In this document: one piece after another, positions 16,052 through 23,798 of the stretch
How the letters are laid out: each line of letters begins with the position of its first letter
Position numbering within the stretch: position 1 is the first letter of the stretch
NCBI GenBank assembly: GCA_015055545.1
Contig: SVHY01000003.1
Span: 20,315-84,314, forward strand
Source: Clostridiales bacterium
GTDB taxonomy: Bacteria; Bacillota; Clostridia; Christensenellales; Borkfalkiaceae
Length of the DNA stretch: 64,000 nucleotides
Direction of reading: 5' to 3'
Translations under genes and position numbers: made by a program
The notes under the pieces: generated by a model
What the model was told of the DNA's origin: nothing
What the model saw: the letters and a program-made list of their open reading frames with translations, nothing else
Database searches by the model: none

Positions 16052-16504
16052 ATGAAAAAAATTTTATCTGTTATTTTGATGATATTTATGATGTTTTCAA
16101 TGGGAATAATGGCGGTCGCTTGTAAGGATAAATTTACAGGAAGTTCATATAATATTGATACTTCGGTCAATAATTCTTCTGATAACAATAACTCAAATGC
16201 TTTGTATAGCCAATTAGAATTTATTGCGATCCAAGAATTAGGTAAGCGACTTTCCCATGAGATTAAATCTACAGGTACTCGCTGGAATTCTCATATTGAC
16301 CCTTCAAACTGTCTATATACTATTGGAAGTATTGGAAAGGCGGAAGGTTCTTTTTTTAAGTATGAGGTTAACGGAGTATGTTATCTTTATGATAAATACG
16401 GGTCGCCGGCTTTGCAATATATAGATGGTTCTGGGGGGTCTATCGTAGCTTTTAAAGTATGGATTGCAGAAGACGGGTATGCTTTACTTAGTTTTGAGGA
16501 TTAA
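16052..16504 (+). CDS. Small lipoprotein of module 1
   Basis: 150 residues, ribosome site AAAAGGAGAG. A lipoprotein signal ends MAVAC (Cys at about residue 24), then an Asn/Ser-rich linker (residues ~38-50) and a ~100-residue compact domain with Trp, Cys and Tyr. No family recognised. It is the last gene before the 53-bp direct repeat. Confidence 0.6.
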   Translation: MKKILSVILMIFMMFSMGIMAVACKDKFTGSSYNIDTSVNNSSDNNNSNALYSQLEFIAIQELGKRLSHEIKSTGTRWNSHIDPSNCLYTIGSIGKAEGSFFKYEVNGVCYLYDKYGSPALQYIDGSGGSIVAFKVWIAEDGYALLSFED

Positions 16505-16539
16505 GAATGTTAAAAGCAATTCAAGATAGATATAAACTG

Positions 16540-16592
16540 CTCAACCAAAACACAGGACAGCCGTTGGCTGTCCTGTATTTTGCTTTCGGCGA
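16540..16592 (+). repeat. 53-bp direct repeat, copy 2
   Basis: Identical to 15042-15094. It keeps CTCAACCA and the terminator hairpin (16552-16576) but the rest of the RNA 3' end is not preserved upstream. Together the copies bound a ~1.5-kb insertion holding module 1. Confidence 0.9.
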
Positions 16593-16635
16593 TAAAAAAC
16601 AACATATCGTTGAAAAATCAATTTGCTGTATTTGC

Positions 16636-16665
16636 TTGACAGGCGGAAAACGTTTGTGATATAAT
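16636..16665 (+). promoter_or_regulatory. Promoter of the alcohol dehydrogenase gene
   Basis: TTGACA (16636-16641), 18-bp spacer, TATAAT (16660-16665), about 40 bp before the start. Confidence 0.75.
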
Positions 16666-16705
16666 ATAAAAAATGGTCGGAAAGACCGAAAAAAGGAGAG
16701 AAATG

Positions 16706-17818
16706 ATGGCAAATTACAACATTCCAGAAAAAGCAAGAGTAGCAGTTTTAACCGGCGCGAAAAAGATTGAAATCTTTGAGCTCCCCGTTCCCGAAATCGG
16801 CGACGACGAAGTTCTCGTGAAAGTGGAACAAACGGGTATTTGCGGTACGGACGTACACGAATACAAGGGCGATCCGTTCGGATATATCCCCGTAGAACTT
16901 GGTCATGAAGGTACGGGTACGGTTGTGAAAATGGGTAAAAACGTAACGACGGACTATTACGGAAAACCGCTTGCGGTGGGCGATAAAATCGTTACGGGGC
17001 TTAAACCCTGCGGTGTTTGCGATACCTGCAAGAACGACCCCGAACATATCCACCTTTGCCCCAACGGCGAAATTTTCGGCTTGATGCCCGGCGAAGCGGC
17101 GTATAAGAATTTCAACGGCTGGTTCGGCGAATACATTAAAATCAATGCGGGCGGCGTTATCTTTAACGTGAGCGATATGGACGTGGATTTACGTACCTTA
17201 ATCGAACCGGCGGCGGTTGTCGTGCACGCAGTGGAACAAGCGAAACAAATCTTCAACTTCAAACAAGGTTCGTACGTTTTGGTACAAGGCTGTGGCCCGA
17301 TCGGGTTGTTGCTCCTTACCACCGTTCGTACGATGGGCGTTCGTAATATTATCGCGGTGGACGGCGATGAAAAACGTTTGGCTATGGCGAAGAAGTTGGG
17401 CGCGGCGTATACCGTGAACTTCTTGAAAGAAAACGCGATTGAAAAAATCCAACAAATCACGGGTACGGGCGCGGAAATGGCGTTCCAATGCACGGGTTCG
17501 CCCAAGGCGGCAAGCACCATTTGGAAATACGTTCGTCGCGGCGGTTCGATGTGCGAACTCGGGTTCTTCGTGGACAACGGCGACACCACCTATAACCCCC
17601 ACCAAGACATCTGCAACAAGGAAATCAAGGTTATCGGGTCTTGGACGTATCAAGCAAAAGACTGGATGCAGGCTTGCGACGTTTTGAAAGAAGCGCAAAA
17701 GGACGGCTTGCCCGTAGAAGAATTGCTCACGCATAAGTACGCGCTTGCGGATATCAACGAAGCTATGGAAATGAATATCAGCATGCAAGGCTTGAAGATT
17801 GTCGTAAAAGGCGAATAA
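16706..17818 (+). CDS. Zinc-dependent alcohol dehydrogenase family protein (MDR)
   Basis: 370 residues from the second of two adjacent ATGs, the better spaced one behind AAAAGGAGAG. GroES-like half with the catalytic zinc set ICGTDVHEYKG and GHEGTG, and a structural zinc lobe CGVCDTCKN...C. Residues ~175-310 are the NAD(P)-binding Rossmann fold (VQGCGPIGLLLL). The family oxidises alcohols or polyols such as threonine, sorbitol or butanediol; the substrate cannot be read from sequence. Monocistronic, with its own promoter and terminator; first chromosomal gene right of the att region. Confidence 0.85.
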   Translation: MANYNIPEKARVAVLTGAKKIEIFELPVPEIGDDEVLVKVEQTGICGTDVHEYKGDPFGYIPVELGHEGTGTVVKMGKNVTTDYYGKPLAVGDKIVTGLKPCGVCDTCKNDPEHIHLCPNGEIFGLMPGEAAYKNFNGWFGEYIKINAGGVIFNVSDMDVDLRTLIEPAAVVVHAVEQAKQIFNFKQGSYVLVQGCGPIGLLLLTTVRTMGVRNIIAVDGDEKRLAMAKKLGAAYTVNFLKENAIEKIQQITGTGAEMAFQCTGSPKAASTIWKYVRRGGSMCELGFFVDNGDTTYNPHQDICNKEIKVIGSWTYQAKDWMQACDVLKEAQKDGLPVEELLTHKYALADINEAMEMNISMQGLKIVVKGE

Positions 17819-17832
17819 TCCGAAACGATAAA

Positions 17833-17863
17833 AAAGGGCGTTCCCAAGTGGAGCGCTCTTTCT
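17833..17863 (+). terminator. Terminator of the alcohol dehydrogenase gene
   Basis: AAAGGGCGTTCC pairs with GGAGCGCTCTTT (two G-T pairs), then TCTCTT. Confidence 0.65.
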
Positions 17864-17872
17864 CTTGCGCAG

Positions 17873-17908
17873 AAAAACACGATTGCAACGAAAAGCAACC
17901 GTGTTTTT
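17873..17908. terminator. Terminator of the module-2 repressor
   Basis: AAAAACACG..TTGC pairs with GCAA..CGTGTTTTT. It is a near copy of 15527-15562, evidence that modules 1 and 2 share flanking DNA. Confidence 0.7.
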
Positions 17909-18120
17909 TAATTTTCAGTTAATCCCAAAATATAATGGGGGTCTAAATCAAGCTCTTTGCAAAGTTTGGCAAAGGTATCGAGTTTTGGAAGTTTTTTGGT
18001 GGTACGATATTGTGTAACCATTTCTGGGGAAACGCCGATACGCTTAGCAATTTCAATCGTGGTCAAACCGCTATTTTTCAACTCTTCGCTTAATCTTGTT
18101 TTTATAATCTCATTTTCCAT
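17908..18120 (-). CDS. XRE-family repressor, module 2
   Basis: 70 residues from the ATG at 18120, which lies 6 nt from the minus-strand -10 box; a longer frame to 18147 would start inside the promoter. Single helix-turn-helix: SGLTTIEIAKRIGVSPEMVTQYRTTKK, with a recognition helix different from those of modules 1 and 3. No second domain. It diverges from the zinc-ribbon membrane genes at 18217 and 18836. Confidence 0.75.
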   Translation of the reverse strand: MENEIIKTRLSEELKNSGLTTIEIAKRIGVSPEMVTQYRTTKKLPKLDTFAKLCKELDLDPHYILGLTEN

Positions 18121-18126
18121 ACAAAT

Positions 18127-18183
18127 ATTATAACCAATAGTTAGCAAAAATACTTGACAACTAACCGTTGGTTAGTGTATAAT
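18127..18183. promoter_or_regulatory. Module-2 divergent promoter and twin operators
   Basis: Plus-strand TTGACA (18154-18159), 18-bp spacer, TATAAT (18178-18183). Minus-strand -10 TATAAT at 18132-18127. Palindrome ACTAACC-GTT-GGTTAGT at 18160-18176 fills the spacer; a weaker copy (ATAACCAATAGTTAG, 18130-18144) covers the minus -10. Centres are about 31 bp apart. Confidence 0.8.
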
Positions 18184-18216
18184 ATTTTTGGTAAATCAAT
18201 TTTGGAGGTTTTTTAA

Positions 18217-18816
18217 ATGTTTTGTAAGCAATGTGGCACAAATATGGGTAATAATGCGTTTTGCCCCAATTGTAATCGACAAGCCGCGATAACTACAACC
18301 CCGCCGACATTTAACGGTGAAATGGGGATAAGCTTTGCGGACAGCGTAGATGGGGCTATGGCAATCCCCGCGCAAACGAGCAGTAATTCTGGATTTTTTA
18401 AGACGAAGAAAAAAATATGGATACCGTTGCTTGTTGTTTCTTTGGCGTTAATTCATGTGCTGGCAATCGTATTACTGTTCGTGCTTACAAATAGAGTGAG
18501 CGACGATCCGTATGAAGTAGCGGGAAATTTGAGGAGCGCAGGATATGAGGTCGAGATAACGGATGAAGAAGAGATAGGTTTGTATACTCCTTTTTCGGGT
18601 GTGCAATATATAATTAGGGCGACGAATATATTTGACGAAAACGATATGGCGATTTTCTTGTTTTGCGATTCGCGTGATACAGCGCGATCAATTGCTAAAG
18701 CGGTGGAGCTTGAGTGGGAATTAATGGATGTTGGATATCTGGAGACCGTTATTGTGGATTATGACGGGGCGGTGGCGTATATAGGAACAGTAGCAGCAAT
18801 AGATGCGGCAAAATAA
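18217..18816 (+). CDS. Zinc-ribbon membrane protein, module 2
   Basis: 199 residues behind TTTTGGAGG. The cytoplasmic N-terminus is a zinc ribbon (CKQC near residue 3, CPNC near residue 17). A single membrane segment lies at about 68-93 (PLLVVSLALIHVLAIVLLFVL). The external ~100 residues are an alpha/beta domain with GYEVEITDEEEI and a C-terminal strand pair, not recognised. This layout suggests a membrane sensor or anchor. Regulated by the module-2 repressor. Confidence 0.65.
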   Translation: MFCKQCGTNMGNNAFCPNCNRQAAITTTPPTFNGEMGISFADSVDGAMAIPAQTSSNSGFFKTKKKIWIPLLVVSLALIHVLAIVLLFVLTNRVSDDPYEVAGNLRSAGYEVEITDEEEIGLYTPFSGVQYIIRATNIFDENDMAIFLFCDSRDTARSIAKAVELEWELMDVGYLETVIVDYDGAVAYIGTVAAIDAAK

Positions 18817-18835
18817 AGTTTGGAGGTTGTAGAAT

Positions 18836-19201
18836 ATGAAATGTATGCAGTGTGGAATGGAAAATACAAACGACAGTGTGTATTGTGTTGGGTGTGGGGC
18901 AAAATTAACGCAATCTAATCAATCAAACACTCAACAGTATGCTATCAGCGGTGCACCGAGTATTGTGTGCGAATTGAATTTGGCGCAAAGAGCGGCAAAA
19001 TTGTTGATGGTTTTGATGACGGTATTTCAAGGCATTTTAATTCTACCGCTTTTTTGGTGGTTGCCTATGACGATTACTTATTGTAATGGTGTAAACCATG
19101 GACGGCGGGTAGGTAGTGCTATGATAGCATGGACGATTTTGTTGGGAAATCCTTATGCAGGTATTCTTATGTGTATGGGGGATAGACAAAACAGCAAATA
19201 A
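18836..19201 (+). CDS. Zinc-ribbon protein with two membrane segments, module 2
   Basis: 121 residues behind TTTGGAGG, 19 bp after the previous gene. Zinc ribbon CMQC near residue 3 and CVGC near residue 18, then a Gln/Asn/Ser linker and hydrophobic segments at about 55-80 and 95-115, the second with polar GNP. It resembles small zinc-ribbon TM2-type proteins. Function unknown. Confidence 0.6.
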   Translation: MKCMQCGMENTNDSVYCVGCGAKLTQSNQSNTQQYAISGAPSIVCELNLAQRAAKLLMVLMTVFQGILILPLFWWLPMTITYCNGVNHGRRVGSAMIAWTILLGNPYAGILMCMGDRQNSK

Positions 19202-19226
19202 TAAATTACATACCATATTTAGACGG

Positions 19227-19257
19227 CTCGCGAAAGGGGATTTTCCCCTTTCGCGAG
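19227..19257 (+). terminator. Hairpin after module 2
   Basis: CTCGCGAAAGGGGA and TCCCCTTTCGCGAG form a perfect 14-bp stem with a 3-base loop. The T tract after it is weak. Confidence 0.6.
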
Positions 19258-19363
19258 TTGGCTTTATTATATCCAAACAAATAAACTGCCAATCGGAAGG
19301 TGTTTCAAAGCGGATTGCAACGGCGTTGAAAAATAAATAATTGCATTTATCAAACAAAAACGA

Positions 19364-19392
19364 TTGGCTTAAAAGCGTTGGCATAGTATAAT
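19364..19392 (+). promoter_or_regulatory. Promoter of the amino-acid ABC operon
   Basis: TTGGCT (19364-19369), 17-bp spacer, TATAAT (19387-19392). Confidence 0.6.
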
Positions 19393-19435
19393 AATTTTAT
19401 TAAAATTGCAAAGATTGCAAAAAAAAGGAGCAGTT

Positions 19436-20254
19436 ATGAAAAAATTTTTAAAAACTTGTATGGTAGGTGTTTTGGCTGTAAGCGCAATCGGTTCGATGAG
19501 CGCTTGTAAGGAAGATGCAAAAGAAACGATTTACGTTGATACGAACGCGTATTTCGCGCCGTTTGAATATTACGACGGTACGCAAATCAAGGGCGTAGAC
19601 GTGGATATTATGAACAAAGTCGGGGCAAAACTTGGCAAGAAAGTTGTGTTTGAAAACACCGATTTCGACGTGATTATCGACAACGTAGCCAGCGGCAAGA
19701 AATACGATTGCGGCGCGGCAGGGATTACGATTACCGACGAACGCGCGGCGAAAGTGGATTTCTCCAATCCCTATTATACGTCCGTACAATACGTAATTTA
19801 CAAAGCGGACGATACGTCGTTTGAAGTGAAAACGGCGACGGACGGTACGGCTTGCGTGTTCTGGTCTGATTTGATGGGTAAGCAAATCGGCGTACAACGC
19901 GACACGACGGGGGATATTTTCGTAAACTACGAAATGGAAGAAGGCGAACTCGTTGGCACGACGGGCGATTGCACGCAGTACGATAACGCGCAGCTTGCCG
20001 TGGACGCTATCGGCGCAAACCGTATGGACGTAGTAGTGGTAGACGAATTGCCGGCGCAATACATTTGTAACGCGAACGACGATTACGTTTGCAAGGCGTT
20101 GTATTACGACTTAGACACGGCTACGGAAGAACAGTACGCGATTTGCGTAACCAAGGGGAATAAAGAATTGCTCGACGCTATCAACGCCGTTTTGGCTGAA
20201 CTTGGCGAAGAGGGGATCAACGAGCTCGTTTCTAAACACCTTGGTTTGGAATAA
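19436..20254 (+). CDS. Polar amino-acid ABC transporter substrate-binding lipoprotein
   Basis: 272 residues from the ATG behind AAAAAGGAG. Lipoprotein signal ends MSAC (Cys at about residue 25). Family-3 binding-protein fold: APFEYYDGTQIKGVDVDIMN, the ligand-gripping DER of TITDERAAKVDFSNPYY, and the hinge near QIGVQRDTTGD. It captures an amino acid outside the membrane and hands it to the permease encoded next. A short insertion after YVIYKADD is unusual. The ligand cannot be named. Confidence 0.85.
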   Translation: MKKFLKTCMVGVLAVSAIGSMSACKEDAKETIYVDTNAYFAPFEYYDGTQIKGVDVDIMNKVGAKLGKKVVFENTDFDVIIDNVASGKKYDCGAAGITITDERAAKVDFSNPYYTSVQYVIYKADDTSFEVKTATDGTACVFWSDLMGKQIGVQRDTTGDIFVNYEMEEGELVGTTGDCTQYDNAQLAVDAIGANRMDVVVVDELPAQYICNANDDYVCKALYYDLDTATEEQYAICVTKGNKELLDAINAVLAELGEEGINELVSKHLGLE

Positions 20255-20284
20255 TAACGAATTTACAGGATTGTTAGCAAAAGT

Positions 20285-20998
20285 ATGCTTTTTAATTTAA
20301 ACGGAACTTTTATACAAGACGTCGTAAAAATTTTTACGTCGGCGGAATATATGGAGATGTTGCTGGAAGGGCTGAAATGTACCTTGCTCATTTCTTTCGG
20401 CGCGGCTATGGTTGGGATTTTGCTTGGCATGTTGGTTGCCGTCGTAAAAATTATTCCGTCCAAAAGCCCCGTCATGAAAGTTTTGAATGTCGTTTGCGAC
20501 GTGTATACCACCATTTTCCGCGGTACGCCTATGGCGTTGCAGTTGTTTTTGATGGCGTTCGTCATCTTTGCTATTCGCGGATTTCCTATGGAATTGGTTG
20601 CCATTCTTGCGTTCGGTATCAACTCGGGTGCGTACGTATCCGAAGCCATTCGCGCAGGGATACTCTCCGTTGATATCGGTCAAACGGAGGCGGGCAGAGC
20701 ACTGGGGCTGTCGTACGGCAAAACCATGTGGAAAATCGTTATTCCGCAAGCGATTAAAAACGTTATTCCCGCAATCGGTAACGAACTGATTGCCTTGATT
20801 AAGGAAACGTCTATCGTTTCCATGGTCGGTATGTACGATTTGACCTCGGTTGCGAAGATTTTAGGCGGCGGTAGGTATTTAGCAAGTTATATTGCTCCCA
20901 TGACCGTGGCGGCGTTGTTCTATCTCGCTATCGTGTATTCGCTTACTTTCGTGATAAAATTGATTGAAAGGAGATTGAGAGCAAGTGATAAGCGTTAA
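20285..20998 (+). CDS. Amino-acid ABC transporter permease (HisM/GlnP family)
   Basis: 237 residues with about five membrane helices. The EAA loop that docks the ATPase is seen as [25 protein letters not shown] (positions ~140-165). It forms the membrane channel of the importer. The 3' end overlaps the ATPase gene by 14 bp, giving translational coupling. Confidence 0.88.
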   Translation: MLFNLNGTFIQDVVKIFTSAEYMEMLLEGLKCTLLISFGAAMVGILLGMLVAVVKIIPSKSPVMKVLNVVCDVYTTIFRGTPMALQLFLMAFVIFAIRGFPMELVAILAFGINSGAYVSEAIRAGILSVDIGQTEAGRALGLSYGKTMWKIVIPQAIKNVIPAIGNELIALIKETSIVSMVGMYDLTSVAKILGGGRYLASYIAPMTVAALFYLAIVYSLTFVIKLIERRLRASDKR

Positions 20999-21770
20999 AA
21001 ACGTATATAAAAGTTTTGGAAAATTGAACGTATTAAACGGCGTTTCGCTTGATATTCAGCAGGGCGAAAAAGTGGTCATTATCGGCCCGTCGGGCTCGGG
21101 GAAGTCTACCTTGCTCCGTTGTATGAACCTGTTGGAAACGCCTGAAAAGGGCGAAGTGTGGTTGGACGGGAAACTTCTCACCGCCGCCGACCCGTCTTTG
21201 CACGAGAATATGTCCACGAAAAAGGAACGCAAAGCCTTTGAAAAGGAATACGGCGTGAATATCAATACGGGCAGAGCGCAAATGGGTATGGTATTCCAGC
21301 ATTTCAATCTGTTCAATAACCTTACCGTTATGGGGAACATGATTTTAGCCCCCGTAGAATTGAAATTGAAATCCAAAGAACAGGCGACGAAGGACGCGGA
21401 GGCGTTACTTGCCCGTATCGGTTTGTTGGAGAAAAAGGACGTATATCCCGCTACGCTTTCGGGTGGTCAAAAACAACGTATCGCCATTGCACGGGCGCTC
21501 AATATGAACCCTAAAGCCTTGCTTTTCGACGAGCCTACGTCCGCGTTAGACCCCGAAATGGTTGGGGAAGTGTTGGCGCTTATGAAGGATTTGGCGGACG
21601 AGGGAATAACCATGGTTATCGTTACGCACGAAATGGGTTTTGCGCGCGAGATTGCTAACCGCATAATCTTCATTGACGAAGGCGTTATCAAAGAAGAAAA
21701 CGCGCCCCAAGAATTTTTCTCTAATCCTAAGGACGCGAGATTAAAGGAATTTTTACTGAAAGTTTTGTAA
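20985..21770 (+). CDS. Amino-acid ABC transporter ATPase (GlnQ family)
   Basis: 261 residues from a GTG inside the end of the permease gene, behind AAAGGAG. Walker [11 protein letters not shown] at about residues 31-40, signature [15 protein letters not shown], Walker [12 protein letters not shown] and switch His in VTHEM. An insertion between Walker A and the Q-loop ([11 protein letters not shown] region) is slightly longer than usual. It powers the importer. Confidence 0.9.
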   Translation: MISVKNVYKSFGKLNVLNGVSLDIQQGEKVVIIGPSGSGKSTLLRCMNLLETPEKGEVWLDGKLLTAADPSLHENMSTKKERKAFEKEYGVNINTGRAQMGMVFQHFNLFNNLTVMGNMILAPVELKLKSKEQATKDAEALLARIGLLEKKDVYPATLSGGQKQRIAIARALNMNPKALLFDEPTSALDPEMVGEVLALMKDLADEGITMVIVTHEMGFAREIANRIIFIDEGVIKEENAPQEFFSNPKDARLKEFLLKVL

Positions 21771-21787
21771 ATAAAAATCGAAATGAT

Positions 21788-21817
21788 AACGGACGGCTAA
21801 AAACCGTCCGTTGTTTT
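21788..21817 (+). terminator. Terminator of the amino-acid ABC operon
   Basis: AACGGACGG and CCGTCCGTT form a 9-bp stem with a 7-base A-rich loop, followed by GTTTT. Confidence 0.8.
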
Positions 21818-21868
21818 CACTTTTTGATAATTTTTATCAAGGAATGTGTTTTTTTGGTGAAAATTCAA

Positions 21869-21897
21869 TTGCAAAATAAAATTGAATATGATATAAT
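21869..21897 (+). promoter_or_regulatory. Promoter of the purine permease gene
   Basis: TTGCAA (21869-21874), 17-bp spacer, TATAAT (21892-21897). The leader is only ~30 nt, so no purine riboswitch can fit. Confidence 0.6.
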
Positions 21898-21932
21898 ATA
21901 GACAAGTTAAAAACTAAGGAGGATTTGTTTCA

Positions 21933-23444
21933 ATGAACAAGTTTTTTAAAGCTACGGGCTTTGATCCCGTTGCTAAGAAAACAAGTGTCAAAACGGAAAT
22001 CGTTGCAGGTATCGTTACGTTCCTTGCGATGGCGTACATTTTGACGGTTAACCCCGCGCAGATTTTGGTCGGGATGGAAGATGCGGCTGCGTATTGGCCC
22101 TCGGTGTTTATGGCAACCGCGCTCGGTGCGGTTATCGGTACGCTACTTATGGCGTTCCTTGCGAAAATGCCCCTTGCACAGGCGTCGGGTATGGGTTTGA
22201 ACTCACTACTCGGTGGTTTGGTTGCGCTTTGGGCGGCGGATACGTACGGTGTGCGTTTCACGATCGGACAAGCGTTTTTGATGGTGCTTATTTCGGGCGT
22301 TATCTTCTTGCTTTTGTCCCTTATCAAGATTAAAGGCAAAACGTTTAGAGAACTCGTGTTCGACGGTATGCCCGTTGCAGTTCGCGGCGCTATTTCCGTA
22401 GGTATCGGTTTGTTTATCGCGTACATAGGTTTCCAAAACGCAGGCGTTATCGTTACCAACGATTATACGCAAGTAGGGCTCGTTAGCTTTACCAACTGGG
22501 GTACGCAAATCGTAAACAACGGCAACCCCGAATCGTTTGCGGCAAAAACGGCAGTCGTTGCACTTTTGGGCTTGTTCTTTATCGCGATTTTAGATAAACT
22601 CAACGTAAAAGGCTCGATTATTTTCGGTATTCTTGGCGCGACGATCGTCGGTATTCCTTTCGGCGTTACCGATTTGAGCGTGCTTGCAGGAAGTGGTAGT
22701 GTTTCTTGGAAATTCTGGGATAACTTCAAGAACTTCTTCACGGGCGATTACACCGTATTCGGTTCGTTTACCGATGCGTTTAAGACGGGCTTCCCCGCAG
22801 GTTCGGTGTTCACCGTAATCATGGTTATCGTAACGATGTGTATGATCGATATGTTCGATACGATGGGTACGATCGTCGGTTGCTGCGGCGGTAACAGAAT
22901 TTTGTCCGACGAAAACAACAAGCCGTATAATTACGGTAAGATTATGCTCTCCGATGCAGTAGCTACCTGTGCAGGCGCTATGCTCGGTACGTCCACGGTT
23001 ACGACGTTCGTTGAATCGGGTGCGGGCGTATCCGCAGGCGGTAGAACGGGTCTTACGGCGTTCACCACGGCATGTATGTTCTTCCTTTCCATGTTTGCAT
23101 TGCCTTTGTTTGCGGCGATTCCCTCCGCGGCAGCGGCTTCCGCGCTCATCTACGTAGGCGTACTCATGATGAAGAATAACGTAAAATCGGTAGATTTCAG
23201 CAACGCGATCAACGCAACGGCGGCGTTCCTTACCATCGTAGTTATGGTTCTTTCCTATTCGATTACGAAGGGTATCGGTATCGGTCTTCTTTCCTATACG
23301 TTGATGTCCGCTTTGTCCTATCTCGTTGAGCTTATTAAGTATGCTATTACGAAACAGGATAAACCCGTTTGGAACGTATCCATAGTAGCAATCGTCATTT
23401 CTGCGATTTTCTGCGTATACTTCTTCGTTCCCGTGGTTATTTAA
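21933..23444 (+). CDS. NCS2 purine permease (PbuG/AzgA-like)
   Basis: 503 residues, about 12-14 membrane helices. The family opening is clear: TEIVAGIVTFLAMAYILTVNP, then MPLAQASGMGLNSLL, and the TST substrate motif MLGTSTVTTFVESGAGVSAGGRTG. AzgA-type members take up guanine, hypoxanthine or adenine by proton symport. Good ribosome site (AAGGAGG). Single gene, sharing its terminator with the convergent module-3 repressor. Confidence 0.88.
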   Translation: MNKFFKATGFDPVAKKTSVKTEIVAGIVTFLAMAYILTVNPAQILVGMEDAAAYWPSVFMATALGAVIGTLLMAFLAKMPLAQASGMGLNSLLGGLVALWAADTYGVRFTIGQAFLMVLISGVIFLLLSLIKIKGKTFRELVFDGMPVAVRGAISVGIGLFIAYIGFQNAGVIVTNDYTQVGLVSFTNWGTQIVNNGNPESFAAKTAVVALLGLFFIAILDKLNVKGSIIFGILGATIVGIPFGVTDLSVLAGSGSVSWKFWDNFKNFFTGDYTVFGSFTDAFKTGFPAGSVFTVIMVIVTMCMIDMFDTMGTIVGCCGGNRILSDENNKPYNYGKIMLSDAVATCAGAMLGTSTVTTFVESGAGVSAGGRTGLTAFTTACMFFLSMFALPLFAAIPSAAAASALIYVGVLMMKNNVKSVDFSNAINATAAFLTIVVMVLSYSITKGIGIGLLSYTLMSALSYLVELIKYAITKQDKPVWNVSIVAIVISAIFCVYFFVPVVI

Positions 23445-23465
23445 ACCTAGCAATTAAAAAAAAAC

Positions 23466-23506
23466 AAAAAACCGAAATCCTTTTTAACAGGGTTTCGGTT
23501 TTTTTT
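23466..23506. terminator. Bidirectional terminator
   Basis: AAAACCGAAATCC and GGGTTTCGGTTTT form a ~13-bp stem with A- and T-runs on both sides; it serves the permease and the opposing repressor gene. Confidence 0.8.
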
Positions 23507-23705
23507 ATTCTATTTCCGCAAAAAATTCATCGAATGATACGTCGAACGCCTTGACGAGTGCGATAATATAACTCGCTTTCGGTTCGTTGACGTTTCGTTC
23601 CCAATAATCCACGGCTTTCTGGCTCGCTCCGACAATTTTTGCAAGCTGCATTTGCGATAAGTCCTTTTCTATCCTCAATTCCTTAATTCTTTCGCCAAGT
23701 TTCAT
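23505..23705 (-). CDS. XRE-family repressor, module 3
   Basis: 66 residues, one helix-turn-helix domain: ERIKELRIEKDLSQMQLAKI then recognition helix around SQKAVDYWERN. The ATG is 6 nt from a minus-strand TATACT box, again leaderless by layout. It diverges from the two four-helix membrane protein genes at 23799 and 24321. The AGAAG..CTTCT sites between them are its likely targets. Confidence 0.75.
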   Translation of the reverse strand: MKLGERIKELRIEKDLSQMQLAKIVGASQKAVDYWERNVNEPKASYIIALVKAFDVSFDEFFAEIE

Positions 23706-23711
23706 AATAAT

Positions 23712-23767
23712 AGTATAGAAGAAAACTTCTAAAAATGCTTGACAAAGAAGAAAACTTCTTGTATAAT
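23712..23767. promoter_or_regulatory. Module-3 divergent promoter and twin operators
   Basis: Plus-strand TTGACA (23739-23744), 17-bp spacer, TATAAT (23762-23767). Minus-strand -10 TATACT at 23717-23712. Two identical 14-bp palindromes, AGAAGAAAACTTCT, at 23717-23730 and 23746-23759, centred 29 bp apart. Confidence 0.85.
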
Positions 23768-23798
23768 ATTGTCATATAATAATTTTTAGGAGTGGATT

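Noticed and set aside
21830..21932. Purine riboswitch before the purine permease
   Set aside because: Promoter to start leaves about 30 nt and no conserved loop pair is present.
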